DNA of 64,000 nucleotides from Dactylis glomerata. Lineage: Eukaryota > Streptophyta > Magnoliopsida > Poales > Poaceae. Below, in pieces: positions 58,872 to 64,000 of the stretch. Made by a program: the position numbers and the translations under genes. Position 1 is the first letter of the stretch. Every line of letters starts with the position of its first letter. The stretch covers positions 17,055,952-17,119,951 of the forward strand of contig QXEO01000247.1 of the NCBI GenBank assembly GCA_007115705.1. Reading direction: 5' to 3'. The notes beneath the pieces are model-generated. The model was not told the origin of the DNA. It saw only the letters and a list, made by a program, of their open reading frames with translations, and did not search any database.

Positions 58872-59603
58872 GAAGAGGAGGCAACACATGAAGGTGGCTA
58901 TAGAGTAAGCTCACTATGGATCCTTTCACTCTCTACCAGTTGTTGGTGGAGTATTGCAGAATCGTCGAGCACTCCGAACTGCAAATGGTGCCTCCTTAGG
59001 TGAGGACGGTTACACATACTATGACTACTATGATGCCTATGCCTCGGACTGATGTGTGTGTCATCGGCCATCGGTCCAAAACCATATGTGTTGGGCCAGG
59101 GCATAACCCTATGTATGTGTGTGTGAGGTTATGAATATAATTAAGGGATTTCTATTTTTGTGCCCCTGGTTCGTTAGTTGTACTCAGTTTTCCCAAGCCG
59201 CTTAACTTTTCCTTAGTTTTCCCCTCGCTCTAGTTTGAAACCCCTCGCAGACGCTCGGACGGGAGGGTTGCCGTCTGGTCAGAGGCCTTAGACCGTTATC
59301 GGTGACGGCTAGGGAGCCGCGGTGGTTGTGAATGGACCGTTGCTTTTGAATGGTGTTGACTGTTGACCCAATGAGACACGTCGGACTGGCGGTCTATCAT
59401 TCAAAAAAAAAAGCTTTCCCCTCCGCCCGAGACTGGAAGAGCTCACACACCGCCCCTCCACCGCCACGCCGTCCTGCTCTCCTACCTTATGGCGTCGTCC
59501 GCCCCCGCCCCCACCACCACCCCCGGGAGGCGGAGAGGGCTCCGCCTCCACTAGATCTACCCCTATCACGGTAGAGTTTGTACAGTCGTCTGGTGTGCTG
59601 ATT
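58872..59603. other. Flank between DUF295 pseudogene and MULE
   Basis: Contains a 'tactcagttttccc' block at 59192-59205 (within about 59155-59230), similar in direct orientation to 63378-63520. A GC-rich stretch with CCACC runs (about 59440-59570) may be the 5' leader of the MULE gene. No separate gene was seen. Confidence 0.45.
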
Positions 59604-62600
59604 ATGCCCCTCAACGGTGGAGAAGATTGGGAATCGGAGGGATCTAACGCATGGATTCCATCTGGGTAAGCATCGTCTGCCTATGTGAATTAACAGTAGG
59701 CAGTTTTTGAGCGCAAATCATTGTTGCTCAACTAACTGTGTTGCTTTTCGAATAGGATTGATCCAGCGCTGGCTTTTTGGCTGGTGGTTAGGCTGGATAC
59801 TAGCTTTTTGCATGATTCTGAACGCAATGTGAGTGGATTTTACATCTCAGCGGTGGTTGCAACTACCATCTCTTTGAGGGATTTAAAAGATAATATCTGC
59901 GCTCAGTACCCCTGGGGCTCTGGCGATTCAGTTGATTTCCAATATTTCAACAGCACGGAGGGAAGATATGTTCCACTAATTTCCAACGAGGATCTGGGAA
60001 TTCTTTTTGCTTTAAATGATTCTTGCCGTGTTGGTAAAATTCGAATCCAGGTGGACAGGGTCCAGGCATCATCTGGTGTTGGGGCATCATCAGGTGGTTG
60101 GGCATCATGTCTCTCTAGTGTTGCTGCCTCTGCTAATCGTGTGCACCGCCCCGCTCCTTGTAGGTCCACAGCAGCACCATCTGTCCCCAGTGCTAGTGGT
60201 AGTGGTAGCCAGATCGTTCCTGCGGTCGATGTGGAGGACGATGTAGAGATTGAGGATCCGTCTCCTCAAGATGATGAGGATGAGTTGATGTTTCCTAAAT
60301 TGGTAGATCAATGCAGTAAGCAGGCAATGGAGGATCAATACATGGAAGATATTGCACAAGGTGCCAGATTTGATGACACTGATGATGAAGAGAAGGATGA
60401 GAACAATGACAGCCTTGTTTTAGCCGATTACGAAGGTGATGACTTGCCAACAATTGAGTGGAACAGGGAGGATCCTCAGCTTGAAGAAGGCATCGTATTT
60501 GAAACGATGATGGACTGCCGTAATGCAATTACTACATATTGCATTCTCACCAAGAATGATTATGAGTTTATTAAAAGTGAGCCAGGTAGGTTCACAGTTA
60601 AGTGCCCATACAAGAGGTGTAAGTAGAGGCTGCATGAATCCACAATGCTCAGAAGCACTGTGGTTCAGGTACTACGCCAACCAGTTGTGTATTTTAGATC
60701 ATGGTGTAAAATTTGTTAACTGTTACTGACATCCCTTATGATTATGTTTTAGATAAAGAAGAACTCGATCGACCATACTTGTCCACCTCGAGCGGGAGTG
60801 CCAGAGGAGAAATCAAGGCTAGTGAAGACTAGGTGGTTGGCATATGCAATCATAGATTGGCTAAGAGAAACTCCAACACTTGGTCCAACAGCACTCATAA
60901 AATTGATATCTGATAAGTTTACTATAAACATACCTTACATGAGGATGTTCTATGCAAAGGAAATGGCTCTTGACAGGATCAATGGTCCATGGAATGAAAG
61001 CTTTCAGTTGCTTTACACTTTCAAAGCTGAAGTGGAGATGGCTAGTCCAGGCAGTGTTGTAGCGATAGACAAGCATACAGTTCCCTACAAATTGAAAAGC
61101 GGGAGGATAATGCAGAAGGAATGTTTTAGAAGGGCTTTTGTTTGTTTCAAAGCTTGCTGGAAAGGCTTTCTGGACGGTTGCAGGCCTTATTTGGCCATGG
61201 ATGCAACAACTCTTCATGGCAGGTTTAAAGGACAGCTAGTTGCTGCTACTGCAGTTGATGGACACAATTGGATGTTCCCTGTTGCTTATGGAGTTTTGGA
61301 GGTTGAGTCAAAGGAAAGTTTGACTTGGTTTCTGCAAAATTTGTGTGACCTTATAGGTCATCCACCAGGACTTGCTATCCACATAGACGCTTGCAAAAGT
61401 TTGGAGAGTGCAGTAGAAGCAGTATTCCATGGAGTGGAGCATAGGGAATGTATGCGACACTTGGTACAAAATTTTACAAAGAAATTTAAGGGTAAAGTTT
61501 ATACTGGCAACCTATGGCCAGCTGCATACACATGCAGCATTAGGAAGCATCTGTTTCATTTGGAAGTGTTGTATAAACAAAAACCTGGGGTGAAGGAGTA
61601 CTTGAATGAACATCATGGTAGGATGTGGTCAAGAAGCCAATTCAATGAAATTTGCAAGGTAGACTATGTAACAAGTAACCTTGCGGAGAGTTTCAATGCA
61701 AAGGTCAAGTCATTGAAAGGGCTTATGCTGTGGCAAATATTTGATAAGATTAGGCAGATGATCATGATAAAGATCAATCTGTGTCAAAGAATTGCAGCCA
61801 CAAAATATGTTGGCCATCTCATGCTCCCATCTTTGATTAATCTTTGCATGCCAGGGCAAAACAATTGAAGATGAAATGCATCAGAAAAGGAATGGAGGCT
61901 GAGGTAACCTACACTGATAGTAAAAATAGGCAGTGGAGGTATCTAGTGAGTTTGGTTGATAGGACATGCCATTGTAGGCGATGGCAGATCCGTGGGATAC
62001 CCTGTATACACGCATTGTTTTTCATTAGTGTTATAGCGGGTGCAGAAGGTGAAGTTGATCAGTATGTGTCAGAATATTTCTCTATTGCCAAATTTAGGGC
62101 TGCATATGCTATGAATGTTCCTACCTTGTTGGGAAAAGACCAATGGATGAAAGTCGATCCAGACTTCAAACTGTACTCTCCAGTTTTGACTAGACCGACA
62201 GGTAGGCCGAGGAAGAATAGGATCAAAGCTAGTGCAGAGGGTGGTGCACCGATTCGACGACGTAAGTGCAAACGTTGTGGAACCCTTGGACACATTGCTA
62301 GGCTTTGTAAAAATCTAGTTGACCCAGCTTTTGGAATGGAAGATCAGGCAGGAGCAGCAAATGCAGAGGAGAATGAAGCAGCAATTCAACATGAGGAGAT
62401 TGAAGCAATGAATCGAGAGCTGCTTGAACCGATGGATCGAGAGCTGCTTGAACCGATGGATCGAGAGCAGATTGAAAAGATGAATCAAGAGCTGCTTGAA
62501 CCGATGGATCAAGAGTAGAGGGAATAGATGGATCTAGAGGCCGTTGAAGCAATGCATAGCCACTTGAGTGAAGGAATTGATCGAGAGCTGGGTAAACCGA

Positions 62601-62826
62601 TGGATCAAGAGCAGATTGTAGAAGCAAGGGAAGAAAATGCATTAGAAGAAAGAGCACAAACTTCGTATGATATGGTTGTCTCGGTCTTGGCACAACCCGA
62701 AGAGAAGAAGAAGAAGAACAAGAAAGAGGGCAAAAGGAAGGTAAACACCGGTAATATCCCTGGTAGGGTTACCCGGAGTAAGGTGGTGGACCCAGCGAGT
62801 CACACCAGGAGCAAGAGAAAGATTTA
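59604..62826 (+). pseudogene. Mutator-like (MULE) transposase, decayed
   Basis: Inferred exons: 59604-59665, 59756-60668 and 60753 to about 62826. The GT..AG introns keep the frame. Domains in order: an N-terminal region (VATTISLRDLKDNICAQYPW), a Ser-rich and acidic linker, a MuDR-type region (FETMMDCRNAITTYCILTKN, CPYKRCK), the MULE transposase core (YLAMDATTLHGRFKG with the first Asp, AIHIDACKSL with a second, SNLAESFNAKVK with Glu), a SWIM zinc finger (CHCRRWQIRGIPCIHALF) and a CCHC knuckle (CKRCGTLGHIARLC). The tail is an 8-residue repeat (ELLEPMDR). Defects: TAG at 60624 where Trp follows CK in relatives, a frame change near 61840, and TAG codons at about 62516 and 62525. The catalytic residues survive. 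Confidence 0.82.
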
Positions 62827-63725
62827 ATTTTGAATAATTAATTTGAATGTATGTGTTATTGCAAGTTTTCTATGGTCATGCACCTCGAACAGATGAATCT
62901 AGAGCTGCTTGAACCGATGGAGTCTTGTTATGTTACCTATAACCTAGAGAAATAATAATGGAAAAGGAAATTTATCATTTTCTAAGTGACTAAACTCAAA
63001 AAATATAGTTTTGGGTTTAGTTTAATTCAAAATAATTCAAAACATGGTGGAACCTTTTCATGGAGTCTTGTTATGTTACCTACAACCTGGAGAAATAATA
63101 AAGGAAAAGGAAATATAGAGATATGAAGTTTTTCCCAAAACCACTTCCTAGTCCATGAGCTACTAGCTACGAAGATGCAGGGCTTTCTACTCAACACACC
63201 TCCCAAATACCCACTATGCTTACAAACTTTGTCCAAATGAGTCCAAATTCATCACACTTGTGTATCTTTGAATTGCAAACAATATCACGTCGGCCAAAAT
63301 ATACTATATTGTTCAAATAGCACAATCTAACAATTTTTATGCCAAAAGCTTCAATTTCCCTTACTCCCTTTATTATTTGGGTGCCCCTGTTTTACTTAGT
63401 TTTACTCAGTTTTCCCCCTCCGGGTCCACTTGTTTTACTTAGTCCTACTCAGTTTTGCCCTTCCGATAAACATTTCCTCACTTTTCCCCTCTTAGTTCTA
63501 CTCAGTTTTCCGCACTTGTACTCACTGGCTGATCTCTGATTGGTCAAGATGTATGTCACACAGATCTTGGTTGGTTGATAGCTCAACATACGCTTGCACC
63601 GTGGGATCATTTATAATCGAACGGCCTGTATATCTCTCTCTACCTTGATGGACGCATACAGAGAGAAGAGCAGAGCACATACCTACCAACCCTAGCAGTC
63701 GCATCTTCCTCTCTTACTCTGGCGG
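62827..63725. other. MULE 3' flank and possible upstream region of a gene off the edge
   Basis: Positions 62892-62921 repeat the MULE tail coding unit outside the frame. A phrase beginning GAGTCTTGTTATGTTACCTA occurs twice, at about 62920 and 63062. Positions 63378-63520 carry 'tttactcagttttcc' repeats like those at 59155-59230. From 63540 the sequence resembles a promoter and leader (TGTATATCTCTC near 63630, then a CT-rich stretch), but no coding start is visible before the window ends. Confidence 0.4.
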
Positions 63726-63945
63726 TCGCGGCGGCGCGGATCTGCAGCGTGCGTGCGTGCGTGCGGCGGCGCGGATCTAACCGTGCATGCGGTGGCACGG
63801 ATCTAACCGTGCGTGCAGCCGCGTGGAACTGCAGCGTGCGGCGGCGCGGATCTAACCGTGCGTTCAGCGGTGCGGATCTAACCGTGCGGCGGCGTGGATC
63901 TAAGAGTGCCGGTGAGGATCTAAGAGTGCCGGTGAGGATCTAACC
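63726..63945 (+). repeat. GC-rich minisatellite around 'ggatctaaccgtgcg'
   Basis: About nine imperfect units of roughly 20-30 bp built on GCGGCGCGGATCTAACCGTG, ending with two GTGCCGGTGAGGATCTAA units. The open frame across it is a by-product of the repeat. Confidence 0.8.
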
Positions 63946-64000
63946 CTCAAAAATAGTTGAAATGTCTCTCTCTGTCTCACTTTCATTTATCTTCTCAGAT

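Noticed and set aside
63749..63943. 64-codon Arg-rich frame at the window end
   Set aside because: It is fully explained by the minisatellite units.

Overview
The window looks like nuclear DNA of a large-genome grass, most likely a Triticeae species (wheat, Aegilops, barley or rye group). The evidence is nested LTR retrotransposons primed by tRNA-Asp, a CACTA element with 'acacggcaga' subterminal repeats, PIF/Harbinger elements with TTA target duplications, a tandem satellite, and GC-rich host coding sequence. I could not run a database search, so the species and TE family names are left open. No rRNA, tRNA, CRISPR or bacterial-type features were seen.

Layout. 1-4.1 kb: repeat-rich flank holding a 1.8 kb PIF/Harbinger element that carries only the Myb-like ORF1. 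4.2-5.6 kb: an intact intronless F-box gene, the only convincing intact host gene. 5.9-10.6 kb: the 3' part of a Gypsy-type LTR element (family A). 10.6-34.9 kb: one satellite array with a monomer of about 337 bp, cut into three blocks by two complete LTR elements, family C on the minus strand (16534-23194) and family B on the plus strand (24125-32566). Each has a perfect 5-bp target duplication and the array resumes in register after it. 34.9-53.4 kb: a CACTA transposon missing its left terminus. It is split inside its tnp2 transposase gene by a complete family A element (38566-48036, TSD GTACC). 53.7-55.8 kb: a second PIF/Harbinger element, carrying only the transposase. 57.5-58.9 kb: a broken F-box/DUF295 gene. 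59.6-62.8 kb: a decayed Mutator-like (MULE) transposase gene. The window ends in a GC-rich minisatellite.

Main points of interest. (1) Two consecutive RNA foldbacks lie in the leader of the CACTA transposase; most differences between the arms of the larger one remain pairable as G:U in the sense RNA. (2) The LTR elements look modular. Families B and C share LTR ends and 3' noncoding DNA but carry different coding blocks, and two family A copies have near-identical flanks around strongly diverged downstream ORFs. None shows reverse transcriptase or integrase. (3) A GC-rich palindrome upstream of the TATA box in the LTRs recurs inside family A, ahead of its downstream ORF. (4) Stop codons in the DNA-transposon genes mostly replace Trp, Gln or Arg codons in ways that fit C-to-T or G-to-A decay.
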